59,649 bases of DNA from Coprinus comatus (lineage: Eukaryota; Basidiomycota; Agaricomycetes; Agaricales; Agaricaceae), in assembly GCA_034638255.1 (NCBI GenBank), contig JAWPGT010000110.1, forward strand, positions 1-59,649. The letters are read 5' to 3'. The notes below the pieces were generated by a model. That model was not told the origin of the DNA. It worked only from the letters and a program-made list of their open reading frames with translations, and did no database searches. Every line of letters starts with the position of its first letter. Position 1 is the stretch's first letter. The position numbers and the translations under genes were made by a program. Positions 35,174 through 56,793 of this stretch are shown one piece after another.

Positions 35174-36159
35174 GAGTTGGAGTTTTATTTGGATTTTTGT
35201 TCGATGATTGTTTTCTGACTATGTGATGTTGATTGTGATACATTTTGTGAGCACAGATGTGAAATTAGGGAGGGATGCGTAATTTTGTAGATGTTTCAAA
35301 AAAAAAAGCTGTATTTCTGTACACCCTTTTCTCTTTTTTTCTTCTTTTGTTATGTTCAATCATTAATTTTCTTGTTTTTGAATGACTTTGCGAAGAACGA
35401 GTATTAGTGCGTGTGACGAAATATTAGCGCGAGTTATTGCGGAAGTAGAATATAGAGGACGTGATGCTGTTTATCACGTTTATTATTGTGTGTTTGCGCA
35501 TATCACTGCCACAACTCCACAATGCTTTCTCTCAACTCCATGTTAACTACGCGCTGATTCCTTCGCATATTGGATTCGCATAAAATCCTTTAAGCCCAAA
35601 TTATTTTTCAAAATATATTTTGTGATATGTATATTTAGTTACTGTTTATATTATTATGTAGCTAGTTATTTATATCGCATTAATGGGGTAGTGGTAACCT
35701 GGGTCGTTGCCATTCGAGTTTCTCTTGAGGAATTCGACCCGCTGGGGGTTCGATTCCCTCTTAATGCAATTAGGCGCTGTCAATATTCTTGCTTTTAGTG
35801 CAATCAATGAACAAGTTACAATGTGTCCATGATATTTTGTTTTATTGCTACCATGTATGAAGTCTATTATGTATACTACCATAAAAAAATTCCTGCCCCT
35901 ACTTTAAATTCTCTATAACCTCCATCTTATATTCAGTTTTTATATTGGCTTAATAACCCGACCAGCGTTCTCCACTTGTCCGTAAAAACAGTAACCCACC
36001 TCCCAAAGCTCACTCTGTTTCTACTTAAGACCCCGAGTCTAAAAGTGGTCAGTTTGAATTTGAGCCCCTGAACATCGAGTTATATAAACTGGCACGTGCA
36101 CTCTTCGCTTTTTCACCCCACTTTCACCCAGCTTTCACCCAGCTTTCACCATACCTGTA
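35174..36159. other. Intergenic with tRNA gene
   Basis: It holds the 3' flank of eIF3l, the tRNA-Gly gene at 35677 and the promoter of the next F-box gene. A TATA-like element (tatataaa, 36081-36088) and three near-copies of ctttcacccag (about 36110-36147) precede ATG 36160. Confidence 0.5.
35677..35768 (+). tRNA. tRNA-Gly(GCC): tRNA-Gly(GCC), copy 2, with intron
   Basis: It folds like the copy at 4598, with the same stems and anticodon GCC. It differs by one base in the variable loop (CGCT instead of CGCC) and at two positions of the 21-nt intron. No long T-run follows at once; the nearest is about 25 bp downstream. Confidence 0.9.
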
Positions 36160-37413
36160 ATGGCCCATGTGAACGACTTACCAAGCGAACTCCTTGGAGA
36201 TATATTCCAGGATCTCGCAACCTACAACAGGAATTTCTCCGCTCAGTGGGTGGCATTTCGAGTGACGATACAACTTGTATGTCAACGTTGGAACGACGTT
36301 CTTATATCCACTCCTGGTTGCTGGTCAAAATTGGACATCCGGGTCAAGCATGGAATACCTGACATTCCTAATCACGTCGTTGACTTATGGCTGAATAGGT
36401 CCCGCAAATTATATCTCTCTATTAACGAGACAGTCTACAAACGCGACAGATCAGTGGACGGTTTTCTTGATCCTGGACTCGTTAAAACGCTGTCTACACA
36501 TATTACACGAATTCGGGAATTGGAAGTATTCACCAAGACACGGACTATTGCATTGGATTTTATCCAAAGGTTCTCTTGGGTACAAGCAACCAATCTTGAA
36601 TCGCTGACAATCCAGTACAAGAAACCCTTTCCTGGGTATAAATGTCCAAGTTCCTTCAGGAATCAGGAAAATACTGTTACAACCCTTGCACTCATCATGC
36701 ATGCTACTTCCATTAAACAATTCAAAGATAACTTAGATTTGATATGGCCGGAATTTCTACCCTTGCTTTCCCATGAAACTCAAGAATCCTTCCTTCATAA
36801 CCTCACCCACTTCACATCCAGTATCAACGCGAGCATCCCATATTTAACGGCACTTCTGCGTCAACTTCGATCAGCCCGAGAGATCGTACTGCACTGGCAA
36901 GGGATAGCCGATTCGGACCATCACGAAGTTCAACCTCCCATACATCTTCAACCTCTATCATTACACAGTCATAACCTCGTTTATCTTAGTCTGGACCTGT
37001 ACTTTCCAAACGATATAGAGAAACGAAGGATATACGATATCATTCTTTCTTTCACCTTCCCGAATCTTCACACCCTACGTCTGGACATGGGACAACCTGC
37101 AATTGAAAGAGGATGCATGACTTTGCAAAGATACTTGCCTGTTGGCTTTCCTTTGCTACAAACCTTCTTTCTTCGCGATTTAACCATCACTGAAGTTGTT
37201 CTTGCCGAATTACTTCCCTCCCTTACTTGGATACGCAATTCCGTTATGATTGTTATTCCTAGCTTTAATTGCACTCATGAGGGGCTTTGTTCGATGTGGG
37301 ATCGCTTCGAGGGATCCGGGGCTCAAAAGATATTCCCAACGCAATTGTATGAATTTGGATCCACTACGGCTCACGTAAGAACGTTCGGTTGGTTTACCAA
37401 AAAGCAAGAATAG
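36160..37413 (+). CDS. F-box protein, 417 residues
   Basis: One uninterrupted exon. The N-terminus VNDLPSELLGDIFQDLA followed by LVCQRWNDVLISTPGCWSKL (about residues 3-55) is a clear F-box. The rest is leucine-rich repeat-like (LESLTIQYKKPF, LVYLSLDLYF, FPNLHTLRLDM, LPVGFPLLQTFFLRDL). The likely role is substrate adaptor of an SCF ubiquitin ligase; the target is unknown. A TATA-like element about 75 bp upstream and a C/T-rich leader support this start. A 5'-truncated paralog lies at 39065-40070 on the other strand, with a CmcJ/AsaB-like gene between them. Confidence 0.88.
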   Translation: MAHVNDLPSELLGDIFQDLATYNRNFSAQWVAFRVTIQLVCQRWNDVLISTPGCWSKLDIRVKHGIPDIPNHVVDLWLNRSRKLYLSINETVYKRDRSVDGFLDPGLVKTLSTHITRIRELEVFTKTRTIALDFIQRFSWVQATNLESLTIQYKKPFPGYKCPSSFRNQENTVTTLALIMHATSIKQFKDNLDLIWPEFLPLLSHETQESFLHNLTHFTSSINASIPYLTALLRQLRSAREIVLHWQGIADSDHHEVQPPIHLQPLSLHSHNLVYLSLDLYFPNDIEKRRIYDIILSFTFPNLHTLRLDMGQPAIERGCMTLQRYLPVGFPLLQTFFLRDLTITEVVLAELLPSLTWIRNSVMIVIPSFNCTHEGLCSMWDRFEGSGAQKIFPTQLYEFGSTTAHVRTFGWFTKKQE

Positions 37414-37928
37414 TCGATTATTACTAGTATTATGTACTAGTAAACCTATATGCACCCAAGGTTAGTCTCCAAAAGTAATTATCACGATGGACCACCCAGA
37501 TTCACAGATAAATGTTTTGTTTCGATACAGATGTCAGTACATTGTTTGGGCAATGGTAGTTGCTTTGGTATCCATATTCTATAGCTAAGCAGTTAACTGT
37601 TCAAGAAACCACAATGTGTTGATGTTACTATTTTTAACCCGGGCATTACTCAGAACGAGTTTTATGTTTTATTGTCTCCGAAAGAAACGTTCCCAAGTAA
37701 AAGGTTACTCAGAAACGGAGAATGACAGTGTTAGTACAAGTTAGTTTAGTAACTGCATCACTCTTTCTTACAAAGTACATCTTGTACTTTGTCAGCCTAG
37801 GCGTACGTCATCCGGCTCTTGCCTTACGCCATGATAACACTCTATTACTACTATATTTAAGACTAGGGATGAGTGGAAGGATTTGATTTATTAAACACCC
37901 ACAACTCTTTCAACTCTTCTTACACCAA
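37414..37928. other. Intergenic
   Basis: No gene is seen. It contains the promoter of the CmcJ/AsaB-like gene; a TATA-like tatatttaag lies about 75 bp before its ATG. Confidence 0.45.
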
Positions 37929-38907
37929 ATGACTATTGCCAATCCAACAGCTCCTACAGTCATTACTGCAGAGCTTAGGTATAGTGAAGCTCCCGCAGAT
38001 GGCAAGCGCGCATATTACAAGATCAACACTGACCTCAACGGCAAACATGACGAGAATATTGTCCCAGTAAAAAAGGTGGTCCCTGTGGAGAACGTACGGG
38101 GGAAGGAACACCTCTATACTCTGGACAGAACTGGCTTTCAATTCCTTACTCGACCTTCGAAGCTGACGGATTTCAGTGAAGACAAGAAGATTCGAGAAGA
38201 ATATTATCCGGAAAGCATCGAAATTATCAGAGAGATAACTGGTGCCAGTCGTGTTGTCCTCTTTGACCATAGTATGTTCATTTTTGTGTACAATATTTTC
38301 TTCTGCAAGTTACTCACACCCTCGTTCCATAGCCCATCGACTACGTCGTCCAGAACAAAAGGTGGAAACCCCGGAAACACGTCAACCAGCTAATCAAGTC
38401 CATATTGATCAAACCACTAAATCATCCATTGCCCGTGTTCATCGCCATCTCCCGGCAGACGATGTTCCTGAACTTCTCCAACGCCGTTTCCAAATTATAA
38501 ACCTTTGGAGGCCAATCAAGAATCCTGCACTCGATCGACCTCTTGCATTATGTGATTATAGGAGTGTTGATACCAAGAACGATCATTTCCCTGTGGCACT
38601 TATTTATCCTGATTATGAAGGCGAGACGATGGCTGTTAAATATAATCCCAATCACAAGTGGAAGTATCTCCGTGGAATGTCTCCAGATGAGATAGTTTTA
38701 ATCAAATGGTGAGCATTATATCTAATTATCCATATCTTTTACCACTTGGAATACGGTGTTGACACATTTGATTGTAGCTTTGACTCAATCCAAGATGGTA
38801 GTGTTGCTGTCTATACTCCACATACTGCATTCGAAGATCCAACAACTCCGGAAGGGGCACCATACAGGGAGTCGATTGAGTTGAGGGCTTTAGTATTTTA
38901 CGATTGA
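37929..38907 (+). CDS. CmcJ/AsaB-like oxygenase, copy 2
   Basis: Three exons (37929..38271, 38333..38708, 38778..38907) give 282 residues, intact. It is closely similar to the copy at 21885-22893: ENVRGKEHLYTLDRTGFQF, TGASRVVLFDH, RRPEQ, VHIDQ, ARVHRHLPADD, LWRPI, LALCDYRSVD, YNPNHKWKYLRGMSPDEIVL, YTPHTAF and SIELRALVFYD. The introns fall at the same codons and phases, so the two are duplicates that have since diverged, now about 15 kb apart in opposite orientation. The His/Asp of VHIDQ and the His of TPHTAF are candidate metal ligands by family comparison. Substrate unknown. No other tailoring enzyme or synthase lies beside it, so a biosynthetic cluster is not evident. Confidence 0.87.
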
Positions 38908-39064
38908 TATGACTATGTCATTCAATCCCTTCCCATACGATACATGTTTGTAATCTGCATCAGAAGAACAGGCTGCCATGGTTTCTTCATCTCTACCATC
39001 TTTATCTTCTTTACATCTTGCTCTTATAGGCTAGAGAAGAACCAAATACTTGTATTGACCGGGA

Positions 39065-40070
39065 TTAGTTTATAAGTGTTTCTACATTTCTGAATCGACT
39101 ACTTGGAATCCTCGCTTTCTGTGCCTGCAGTCCAACCAACCCTGGGTATTCCATTAAGACTAAATCGATAGTATTAAGATGGAAATATCTTCTGGGGCCC
39201 CCAGAGTTCTCAAAATGAGTCTCCACCAGTGCAAGCTCGTTTTGGTGAATCCAGGAGCTAAAACACATACAGAAGGTAATGGAAGGGAGTGTTACCATCA
39301 TTTCGGAAACAGTAATATGTGAATCTTCAAGAAATGAGTCTTCCAGAAAAGGAAAACCAACAGGTAAGTGTCTGGAAAGATATGAGCTCTTTGGTTGACT
39401 CATTCTTCCGTGGTAGTCGAAGACGCAGGGTACGAAGGTTTGGAAAGATGAAGGAAATGATAGTGTTGTATAACACGCTCTCAATACAGCCTACATAGGA
39501 CGGCCCCGGGTCAAGATGGACGAGATTATGTAGCACTGTAGACCGGGAATAGGGGTGGGGGGTTGAAATTCGTCATTTGGCAACCCGATGCGTTTCCAGA
39601 AATGGAGTACAATCTTGCGGGCCAATTGAGGTCGGCGCAAAGATGCCATTACATATGGGACGCTCGAAGAGCCCAGGATTTACTTAAAATATGTAACATT
39701 ATGAAGGAAAGTTCTGGAGTTTCATAAAGTAAAGGTAGGAAGTTCGGCCATATCAGCTTCGAATTGCGTTATTGCAGGACCATGTGTGATAGGCTCAAAG
39801 GCTGGACTAAGATTCAGTGGATGGACAAGGCTGAACGTGTCCGATTTTTTATGCGCGATTTTCAAGGATGGGGGACTTGTGTCTAAGGGATACTCGAGAC
39901 AAAATACAGGAGGACTAGTTACGAGTAGTAATTTACGGATGTGGGTGATGTGAACGGACAAGACATCAGTCAGGCCAAGATGAAGATTAGCACCTGTCTT
40001 TAACTCGTTAATATGGGAATTGTGGGACCTTTCCAGCCACAAATCAAGTACATGAACTTATATCAACACA
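39065..40070 (-). pseudogene. Truncated F-box paralog
   Basis: Fragments match the intact F-box gene at 36160: VLDLWLERS and VHITHIRKL at 40060-39920, then FPNLRTLRLRLP and SRHLPVGFPFLEDSFLEDSH at 39450-39310, and a C-terminal piece ending near 39065. The frame changes at least twice (about 39720-39560 and near 39400). Homology begins only at VLDLWL, so the F-box itself is missing upstream of about 40070. It cannot encode a working SCF adaptor. Confidence 0.7.
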
Positions 40071-40275
40071 TCAAGGCAATTCCCAGGCTCCTTCCCAGCC
40101 CTCGCTGTGCACTTCGGACGTTTCCGACGGATCTGACGGAACATGCGCAGAGAGGGGATGGGAAGGAGGGGCAATTATTTCGGCAACTTGGAGACACGCT
40201 CAGACAACTTTTATGCATATGAACGGCGATAGGAGGTGTGGGAATAGAATTTTGTGAAGACAAAATGAGCATATA

Positions 40276-40367
40276 GCATTAATGGGGTAGTGGTAACCTG
40301 GGTCGTTGCCATTCGAATTTCCTTCGAGGAGTTCGACCCGCCGGGGGTTCGATTCCCTCTTAATGCA
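40276..40367 (+). tRNA. tRNA-Gly(GCC): tRNA-Gly(GCC), copy 3, with intron
   Basis: It has the same fold as the copies at 4598 and 35677. The mature sequence is identical to copy 1; the only differences are three bases within the 21-nt intron after position 37. A T5 run at about 40384-40388 could act as pol III terminator. It lies between the truncated F-box pseudogene and the 3' end of the first CDH gene. Confidence 0.92.
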
Positions 40368-40519
40368 TATAAATGATAGTTACCCTTTTTCATTTTTACG
40401 TCCTGGAGGCATAATGACGGACGATCTTTTATCCTTATTCACCACCACTACCTTCACCACTGGGGCTGAATTTCAGATGTATTGATATTTCTCTTTTCTA
40501 TTATTGAATACAACGTAGG

Positions 40520-44013
<3,494 letters not shown>

Positions 44014-44945
44014 CCTAGCAGAGTGGCTTCGAATTACTTGTATGGGGTACCAAGAGAACTTGATAAATCTCTTAGCCAATTCAACCTCTTCATATATGAT
44101 TCAATCGTTCAAGAAAGCGAGGTAGTTCCGACAGTTGCGCAGGTTAAGAATAAGACAATACAAGAATAGCAGATACTTGATCGTTCGGTACCAGGCAGGG
44201 AGAGAAAATAACCAAGAAAGCATAATGAGTAGGCATTCCCGGGCACAAATCGGAGGCACCACAACGTGCCATGATCATATTTGATTTAAAGTTCACGCCT
44301 ATCGGATAAATGAAGAAGTGTAGAGAAGCCGTAGAAGAGAGTAAGGCAGAACTTGGAGATATCATTGTAAACTTGTAGACCTTTAGGAACAACCTATTTT
44401 CGATGTGCCACGTCACATACGGGTACTGTCAGATAACTTTAACAACAAGACTCCCTGTTACTCTCTCCAAGACAAGCAATAGGAGATGAACCACCAGCTG
44501 AACGTTGATTCTATTTGTGTTCAGTAACGTACTCTAGGTGACAGGACCGAGTTATTTGAACTTTGAAGAAAAACAAGGGTCATATTTCAAATGCGAGGTC
44601 ATCGGGGAGCCAAACCACATGGAATATTGGTCAAGACGAGCGTCGTCGTTGAGGAAATGTGCGAAGAACTATAAACAGAACAAGTTGGAGCAACAATCCC
44701 GCCCAGGGTCGGTAGGTGAATATTTTTGGTATCCATCACGTGATACGAAACGACCAACTTTCTCTGTCCTCCTAATCTTGACAAAAAGTGGTTCATAACC
44801 CCACCTTGCCACCTGTGTAATTAGTACTGACGTCTTCTCATACATCCGATATTTCACCCAAGCTAATTCTGCAAGAGTATAATACAAGGAGGAAGGTACA
44901 TTTTAAGATAACGATATATAAATAACTAAGCGATATTTATACCTC
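44014..44945. promoter_or_regulatory. CDH-A upstream / CDH-B downstream spacer
   Basis: This 0.93 kb separates the stop codon of CDH-B from the start of CDH-A, so it should hold the CDH-A promoter. No gene is seen in it, and no specific factor site stands out. Confidence 0.45.
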
Positions 44946-48313
<3,368 letters not shown>

Positions 48314-50266
48314 GGCTCAAAATAAGAGGAAAACAAGCTTGGGGAAAGTTGGTGTAAGAGTCCTCCTTTCAAACCCAGTGGGGTCTAAATAACAATTTTC
48401 AAAGCCGAGAGAAGTTCCTTGAATTACCCCTTGAGCTCCACCCCCTAGCCGACTCCCAATTATCATCAGTAGTTTTGCTATGTCGCAAGAGGAGCGAATG
48501 AAAAATAAATAAAATGATTTCCTTTTCCTTGTGTATACAATTAACACCGATAGCTCCAGCGGATCCTAGTTACTATCCACCCAAAAAAAGAAAACAGCCG
48601 AGGGAACGGCGAAATGGATCTGAAATCTATTTCTTAGCATTTCAAGCTTGTTTTTCGGAGGAAATAAGAAGGGATACTTACAAACGAGTCATTTGTTAGG
48701 ATACAATTCGCCATCTCGCATACATACACTACACGATAGCATATAGTCGTGTACCATATGAACACCGAGTGATGTGGGATAAAGCCTCTTTTTTGGGAAG
48801 TTGGAACAAACCGATATATTTCCGTCTTTACGTTTTTTTTTGCACATACTTTACAATTTATCCGGTTGTTGGTGTCAAGGATGCTTTAACCGTAATAGCT
48901 GTATTGATGACATGCGCCTCCGTGTAAGATTTTCCATTTTTCTTGTTTCTTTCTTCGCCAGGATAGAGAGAGAGCAAAAAAGAATATTCTGATAAGGCAC
49001 AATCCCAATATAATGGATCATGGAACATGAAAAAAGAATCAATGACACAGAAACACAGAAAAAACGGGGGGTAGCGACGCCTAAAAAAAACAGAAAAAGG
49101 TTGCTGCTATCGTTTCCATTAGCGATGAACATTTTAACATTACTACACATACAATATATGTCATGCACCGTTTAACATTTTGATCCTTGATCCCCACAAA
49201 TACGAAATGGATCATGAGAGTGTTTCTATCACGTTGAACGCGGTTCCTTTACGGTTAAACGTCGCTTTTTAATTGAAAAAGGTCATATAGTCGTATGAAT
49301 GTGTGATAAGGGTTTGGGTAAGGGTAACAAAGATCAACCCGAGCAGCATACGTATGGTTTATTGATTGGCTGGATTGTGAAGAAAAATAAGAAGGATTGC
49401 GGGGAAACAGACGTCGCTAATTTCGTCACTGCGAACCACGTGGTCACGAGTCCTTCAGGGTTATTTTACCCCTCCACTGCTACCATCTGCTCGCACAGTG
49501 CTTTGCTGAAATCGCGTGAACTTGATTCGCCAGCCAGAGTAACAATATTGAACAACAAGTGAGATATACGAGTATACAAATACTCAGGTACGCATACCCC
49601 AATACTCCGAAGAACCAAAACAGAAACGGTGGCGTACCCATTCAGTGATCATCCGGGGTATTAGAATAATAGAAAAAAAATGTTTTTGTAATATATTCTA
49701 CCTAGACGATCAGTAACTCTACCGAACAAATCTTGAGTGAGCGGCGATAATGATAATTTAATTTGAATATGGGTGAAAAAAATAAAAAATAAAAACAACA
49801 AAATTGAAGCTGCTCCTCGATTAAACCTCGGCAACCCGACTTCCACCACTTCATGCCAAATTGTCATTGTCATTGATAATGAGTACCTGAGACCTGAGGT
49901 CTGGCTTTCAAATTTCTCACTTTCCAATATCCCACAAGTAAAAATAAATACCCAAAAGGTATCATCACTTCACAAACTCAAGAAACAAATTGACAACTAA
50001 AAGTACATAGATACTGTACAAGCATAAGTGATAGTAAATAAACAAAACAAAAACCGTACAGCACAATTGACATCTGCTAGTAGATGGATAGAAACTTCTC
50101 TCTCTCTCTCTCTCTCGACTAATAACATGCAAGCAACAACCAACAACCATAACCCCCAATTCCAACTCCAACTCCAACTCCAACTTGAACTTCTCACCAA
50201 AACAGAATAAACCCTCAACTTGAACCCCTTAAACTTAAATATTCTTAGTCAAAGAACTGAAATTTT
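48314..50266. other. Intergenic between CDH-B and CDH-C
   Basis: About 1.95 kb without a recognisable gene; it should contain the CDH-B promoter. Near 50100 there is a (CT)n tract and at about 50160-50185 a short ccaact hexamer repeat, close to the 3' end of CDH-C. Confidence 0.5.
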
Positions 50267-53489
<3,223 letters not shown>

Positions 53490-53913
53490 TGCAAGGAAAT
53501 TGAGAAAGCAACTGGAGATTTGTGGTACTTAAACCATTGCAAGCTGGCACATGAGATGATCCATGAGTGTCAGGTAGCACATGTGATGTATGTACGGATA
53601 ATCTGAGTGAATGGTAAGTACCGAGATATTGGCGAGGATATAAAGGATTTAATATTGGTATTTGTGATGTGCCTGAGTTGTTTGTTGTTGATGTTGTGTA
53701 ATACACCGTTTTGTGCCATCACCTCCTTCATCGTTGGCGGCGACGACGACGACCACAACGACCTCCAGCTTAGTGGCAACGTCTTGACCGCCCGTGATCA
53801 CGACAAACCAGAATCTTCTAGCGCCTTAGCCACGCGTCCTTCTTTTGCCTCCCCTTCTCCTAATCCGATATATCCATCCTTGTCTCTTCCCACCTCATTG
53901 CTGTAATATAATC
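53490..53913. promoter_or_regulatory. Divergent spacer CDH-C / Spg1
   Basis: These 424 bp separate the divergent starts of CDH-C and the GTPase gene and should hold both promoters. The right half is C/T-rich toward ATG 53914; a tataaa-containing run lies near 53640. Confidence 0.45.
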
Positions 53914-54802
53914 ATGTCCGCGTCATCCTCATCTCTCCAACCTCCCCACCCAAATGCTCAGTCCCCAGAAAACGGAGACGAGCGAAACAGGTCTGTATAC
54001 ACCATTCTCGACACGTGTTTCTTCTCAACTCACCGTTGCTGTTCCAGCGTCGTCATCAAGGTTGGCATGGTCGGAGACTCGCAGATTGGCAAGACAAGCT
54101 TAATGGTCAAGTATGTCGAAGGCAGTTTCGACGAGGATTATATTCAGACGCTGGGTACGTACTCCCACTTAATATACGTCCCCAAGCTCATAACTGTCAA
54201 ATCCTTAGGCGTCAATTTCATGGAAAAGACGATTTCCGTACGACGAACAACAATCACGTTCTCAATATGGGATCTCGGTGGCCAGAGAGAATTCGTCAAC
54301 ATGCTACCCCTCGTATGTAACGATGCAGTGGCAATCCTGTTCATGTTTGACCTCTCCCGAAAATCAACTCTAAACTCGGTGAAGGAGTGGTACAGACAAG
54401 CTCGTGGCTTCAATAAAGTTAGTCTTTCCTTTATTGCTTTCCAAAAAGTCGCGTTTTCTCATCCATTTTAGACTGCAATTCCTTTCTTGATTGGAACCAA
54501 ATTCGATCAGTTTGCAACATTCCCTCGGGATGAACAAGAAGAAATTACCAAACAGGTTGGTCCCGCATCGCAACCCATAAGCGAGATCAACAAGCGTGTG
54601 TTGCTAATGAGTCTTATTTTTCTCACAGGCTAAACGCTTCGCAAAAGCCATGCATGCATCACTGATCTTCTGTTCAACTTCAGCTTCTATCAATGTTCAG
54701 AAGATTTTCAAGATTGTGCTTGCGAAAGCCTTTGATCTCAAATGCGTGATACCCGAGATTGAGGGTGTAGGAGAACCAATACTCATCTATGTAGATGTCT
54801 GA
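53914..54802 (+). CDS. spg1: Spg1/Tem1-type Ras-family GTPase
   Basis: Five exons (53914..53990, 54048..54154, 54209..54417, 54472..54555, 54629..54802) give 216 residues. The P-loop is [10 protein letters not shown], switch I contains YIQTLG, switch II is WDLGGQ, and the base-binding motif is GTKFD (the usual N is T in this family). [10 protein letters not shown] provides the G5 element. There is no C-terminal CaaX box, as in Spg1 and Tem1, which act at the spindle pole body to trigger septation and mitotic exit. GVNFMEKTI and the GTKFD variant separate it from Rab and Rho proteins. It is a housekeeping gene next to the CDH array. Confidence 0.92.
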
Positions 54803-56660
54803 TGAAGAGTTCAGTTTCTTTTTCCATATGGGGGGCATGGTTGGAACGAGAGTCTCTGGAGAGAGAGAGGAAGATGAAATGCTGTGGGGCAACTTGGACA
54901 ACAAGCGACGAATCGATGGATCAACTGTTCCTGATGTACGCACAAATTCTTGCAAAGAAAACCTATCCACCTATGATTTTTGCTGAAAAAAACCACTCCG
55001 TCGTTGGCGTACTTATACAACATATCGCCATGGTCTTCAAGAGGAAGGGAAATAAATACCGCACACTTTGCACGAAACTTCCTGTTTGTTTGTTTTTCTT
55101 TTCTTTTCTTTCACAAAGTCAAAGAGTATATATATCACACCATTACCCTAATCTATTCATTTTTTTTTTTCTTCTGTGCGTGTTCTTTTTTAAGTTGTTC
55201 GTTTCTTTTTTCGTTCTTTCCCTCTCTCCCCCTAATAACTCCCTCCTCCTCCTCCTCTTCTCTTCGGACTCTTTAATAATCCTCCCTACAACTATGCCAT
55301 CAACATCCACATATACCAATCACCCATTTACATCGAAATCCAATTGTCGTGTTTTCTTTGCTTGTTTACACTTTTTGTCCTCCCTTTCTTTCGACTAACT
55401 AAAAAAAAAAAGAGAAAATACAGTTGGTCCTCTCTTTTTTTTGAAAATCCTGTCGTTACAAACTCTTTTTTTTTTTTTACATACATACATACATACATAC
55501 ATATACGTCCACTGTGTTATCTCGTATTTTGTTACTATCATCCACACATTATCAACAAACAACCTTTTTTTTTACATACATATACTTCGGTTTTTCTGTC
55601 TAAGTACTTATACCATTTCTACCTTTTTTTTGTGTCATTTTTTCTTTATATATTTACGTTGTCTGTCCGTTTTTTTTTGGTTTTGGTTTTTGGTTTGTTT
55701 TTTTAAACCCAAACCTTTCCTTTCACTTTTTTTTTACCATTACCACTACTTACTGGTACTCCTTGGTCAAGTTTAGCATTGTCGTTGAACCTTGTTACTT
55801 TCGACATCACAACACCTTTGACCTACCTAATATTACATATACAGTACTTACCTACCCCTTCCCCCCAATCCCCTTTTCTTTTTTCTCCCTTTAGGTTCTT
55901 ACTACATTCTTTTTTTTTTGGGGGGGGGGGAGGAGGTTTTCTTAGTTATGTACTGTTACTGTTACTCCATTACTCTCACCCTCCTATCCTCCTCCTTCCT
56001 CCTACCCATACTCTTCATAACCGTTAACTCCTCATAAACCATTACTCCTTATACCATTACTCTTAGTACAAAATCCTAAGCATTATGCAGAATTAGAAAA
56101 TACAAAAAATCAATTTTAAAAAAATGAATGTGATTTGAACTCAAGCTCTAATGTTCACGCATCATATATAGAAGTTAGGAAAAATAGTATGTGTGTGTGT
56201 TTTGTGTTTTGTTGTTTTGTAGAGACAAAACTGAAAAAAAAAAAAAATACATGTATTCTACAGATGTCAAAAACGAGAAATGAAAAAATAAAAATGAAAA
56301 ATGAAAAAAAAAAAAAGAAAGAGAAAAGCGGGATAATGTGGAATGAGGACTACGGAATTAGAGGAGTAAATAAATAAAAAATGAAAAGGAATTTAAAAAA
56401 AGAAAAGATACAGGAATAAAAATAACTGATACATGGATGTACTTGTAACGCGGATTTAAAGGATTACATCTAGGTATACATGAACGGAATGAAATGATAC
56501 ATTTTTTGGTTGGGAGTTGTGAGATGATTGAGAGATTGTTGGAAATGAGAAAATGGAAATGGAAATTGGAGGGGGGGGTGATGTTTTGGGGTGTATATGA
56601 TGAGGTCGGAGGTGAGGATGGATGGGTAAGGGGAGCGGGAGGAGAGAAAAGGACAAGAGG
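54803..56660. other. Non-coding, pyrimidine-rich region
   Basis: I see no gene. From about 55080 to 56050 the plus strand is almost entirely C/T with long T-runs and a (CATA)n microsatellite at about 55480-55503. From 56090 to 56420 it is A-rich. The first part probably includes the 3' UTR of the GTPase gene. Confidence 0.5.
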
Positions 56661-56793
56661 AGGGAGGCAACCAATATAGCCTGAGAGAAGGTACGTATAT
56701 TATAAGTAAATGGAAGTTGTTCGTTATATGAAATACTTACACACTCCATTGATAGAGGCTCCTCCACCTATCAAACAACCAACAAAACTACTA
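56661..56793 (-). pseudogene. Relic fragment of a cellobiose dehydrogenase gene
   Basis: On the minus strand this 133-bp piece matches CDH-A at about 42480-42610. It includes the exon coding GCLIGGG.SING, the entire following intron (tacgt...taagtaaat.gaagtt...atatgaaatacttac on the plus strand), and the start of the next exon (YWLPP). Intron identity points to CDH-A, not CDH-B or CDH-C, as the source. No other CDH sequence is recognisable on either side. Confidence 0.8.

Noticed and set aside
48800..49600. Small frames between CDH-B and CDH-C
   Set aside because: No domain, signal peptide or codon pattern like the neighbouring genes.
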